NCBI RefSeq assembly: GCF_002943525.1
Contig: NZ_CP025394.1
Location: 1,798,001-1,862,000 of the forward strand
From: Kitasatospora sp. MMS16-BH015
Lineage (GTDB): Bacteria > Actinomycetota > Actinomycetes > Streptomycetales > Streptomycetaceae
Direction: 5' to 3'
DNA length: 64,000 nt
Shown: positions 62,828 to 64,000 of the stretch, in pieces
Layout: each line of letters begins with the position of its first letter
How positions within the stretch are numbered: position 1 is the stretch's first letter
Made by a program: the position numbers and the translations under genes
The notes under the pieces: model-generated
What the model was told of the DNA's origin: nothing
Seen by the model: only the letters and a program-made list of their open reading frames with translations
Database searches by the model: none

Positions 62828-64000
62828 TCAGTGCTGGTGGGTGCTCTCGCCCGCGGTGCGGGCGATGGTGTAGTGGTCGACCTGGGAGCCGTTCTCGGCC
62901 AGGGCGGTGACCTTCATGGTGGACTTGCCGCCCTTGTGGGCCGGGGTGACGTCGACCTTGATGAAGGAGTAACCGGTGTAGCGGACGCGGGACCACTCGA
63001 CGGTCTCGGTGACCTTCACGCCGCCCTTGGCGAAGTGGAAGGTGTCCACCGAGTCGAGGCGGTTCTCGTGGCCCTCGTAGGTGTCCGGGGCGTCGAAGCG
63101 GTAGAGGCTGCGACCGGCCGCACCGGCGGTGACGTACACGACGCCGTCCTTGGCGGGCTCGACGGTCTCGCCGCTCGGCACGGCCTTGGAGACCTTGTTG
63201 CCGAGGATCGCGTCGGTGCGCTCGTAGACGTGGTTGTGACCGTTGATCACCAGGTCGACGCGGTACTTCTCGAACAGCGGCACCCAGGCCTCCCGGACAC
63301 CGCCCTCGGACGCGTGCTGGTGGGTGGTGGAGAAGGCGCAGTGGTGGAAGAAGATCACGATGAAGTCGACCGTCTCGTCACCGCGGAAGTCGCGGAGCTT
63401 GCGGTCCAGCCACTTGGTCTGCTTGCCCGCCGAGATGCCGAGGTTGGCCGGGATCTCGTAGGAGACGTCGTTGGCGTCCAGCGAGATGACGCCGACGTTG
63501 CCGTACTTGAAGGAGTAGACACCCGGGACGGTGCGCGGGTCCGGGCCGTTGGTCGGCAGGAAGAAGCGGGCGTTCTCGCCGCCGTAGCCGTTCGCCGAGT
63601 ACCAGGCCTCCATGTCGTGGTTGCCGTAGGAGACCATCCACGGGACCGTCGCGGCGACGGTCTCGGTCTGCACCAGGAAGGCGTCCCAGGTCTTGGCGTT
63701 GAACGCGGCGCGGTCCGCGTCCTGGCCCTGGCCCATCGGGTCGGCGTAGCAGATGTCGCCGGCGTGCAGGTGGAACTTGGGGTTCTGCGCCAGGATGACG
63801 TTGTCGTTGCCGGCCGCGTGGGCCGAGACGCCCTGGTCACCGAAGGCGGTGAAGGTGAAGGGCTCGTAGGCCTTGCCGCCGCGCCAGCCGCGGGCCGGGG
63901 CGGTGCGGAAGGTGCGCAGGGTGGAGATCGCCTGCTGCGAGGCCGGGTCGAAGCCGTCGTGGCCGACACCGTAGTAGTACGTGGTGTCGGGCTCGAGGTC
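62828..64000 (-). CDS. Purple-acid-phosphatase-like metallophosphoesterase (5' end beyond window)
   Basis: About 390 residues to the stop are visible and the frame is open to the window edge. A fibronectin-III-like end (DLEPDTTYYYGVG) comes first, then the catalytic domain with the five PAP metal motifs: GDQG, GDICY, GNHD, FFHHCAF and NGHNHVYER. The C-terminal part ends ARTAGESTHQH. Enzymes of this class hydrolyse phosphate esters with a bimetal centre and are exported; the signal peptide would lie outside the window. Confidence 0.92.
   Translation of the reverse strand, partial: DLEPDTTYYYGVGHDGFDPASQQAISTLRTFRTAPARGWRGGKAYEPFTFTAFGDQGVSAHAAGNDNVILAQNPKFHLHAGDICYADPMGQGQDADRAAFNAKTWDAFLVQTETVAATVPWMVSYGNHDMEAWYSANGYGGENARFFLPTNGPDPRTVPGVYSFKYGNVGVISLDANDVSYEIPANLGISAGKQTKWLDRKLRDFRGDETVDFIVIFFHHCAFSTTHQHASEGGVREAWVPLFEKYRVDLVINGHNHVYERTDAILGNKVSKAVPSGETVEPAKDGVVYVTAGAAGRSLYRFDAPDTYEGHENRLDSVDTFHFAKGGVKVTETVEWSRVRYTGYSFIKVDVTPAHKGGKSTMKVTALAENGSQVDHYTIARTAGESTHQH

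Overview
The window is a 64-kb piece of a very GC-rich actinobacterial chromosome, almost certainly Streptomycetaceae (Streptomyces or Kitasatospora type). Pointers are the strong third-position G/C bias, frequent GTG and TTG starts, a SARP/AfsR-family regulator, a DasR-type (dre) site in front of a chitinase, ECF-sigma and HxlR/WYL/LysR regulators, and paired ABC-F proteins. I see no rRNA, tRNA, CRISPR array, transposase or phage genes. All identifications come from reading the sequence; no database was searched.

Layout. 0-6 kb: tail of a MerR-type regulator, then a four-gene minus-strand fatty-acid oxidation operon (alpha-methylacyl-CoA racemase-like, acyl-CoA dehydrogenase, thiolase, hydratase/dehydrogenase). 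6-14 kb: two-component system, membrane protein, a Doc-like toxin-antitoxin pair with a large palindrome, and two divergent ABC-F genes. 14-24 kb: nitroreductase, acetyltransferase, two aldo/keto reductases, an ECF sigma factor with a membrane partner, a LysR regulator divergent from a small oxidoreductase operon, a dre-controlled GH18 chitinase and a Tat-exported esterase. 24-29 kb: an RHS polymorphic-toxin gene overlapping a probable immunity gene. 29-38 kb: zinc-ribbon SDR, Nudix hydrolase, Tex, a GT87-like membrane glycosyltransferase, and secreted phosphoesterase, esterase and peptide.

38.6-49.2 kb is the most interesting part: a compact class I lanthipeptide locus. It has a 1,074-residue SARP-NB-ARC-TPR regulator, a 44-residue precursor peptide (too short for most gene callers), an attenuator-like hairpin, a full-length LanB dehydratase, a LanC cyclase and an ABC half-transporter. 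Between the divergent regulator and precursor genes lie nine consecutive 11-bp direct repeats ending 5 bp before a -10 hexamer, which is the architecture of a SARP operator but unusually long. The model is: SARP binds the array, drives the precursor strongly and lanBC more weakly past the hairpin; LanB and LanC install thioether rings; the ABC protein exports the product. No leader protease or dedicated immunity genes are visible.

49-64 kb: housekeeping and accessory genes (a second IF-1 gene behind an acetyltransferase with a short leader ORF, SGNH hydrolase, SRPBCC protein, WYL regulator/hydrolase pair, HAD protein, DUF3558-like exported protein, HxlR regulator, aminotransferase, YnfA), interspersed with three degraded gene remnants (GNAT, ADP-ribosylglycohydrolase, Uma2). 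It ends in a partial purple-acid-phosphatase-like gene. Several very short ORFs with good ribosome sites were found that standard calling would miss.
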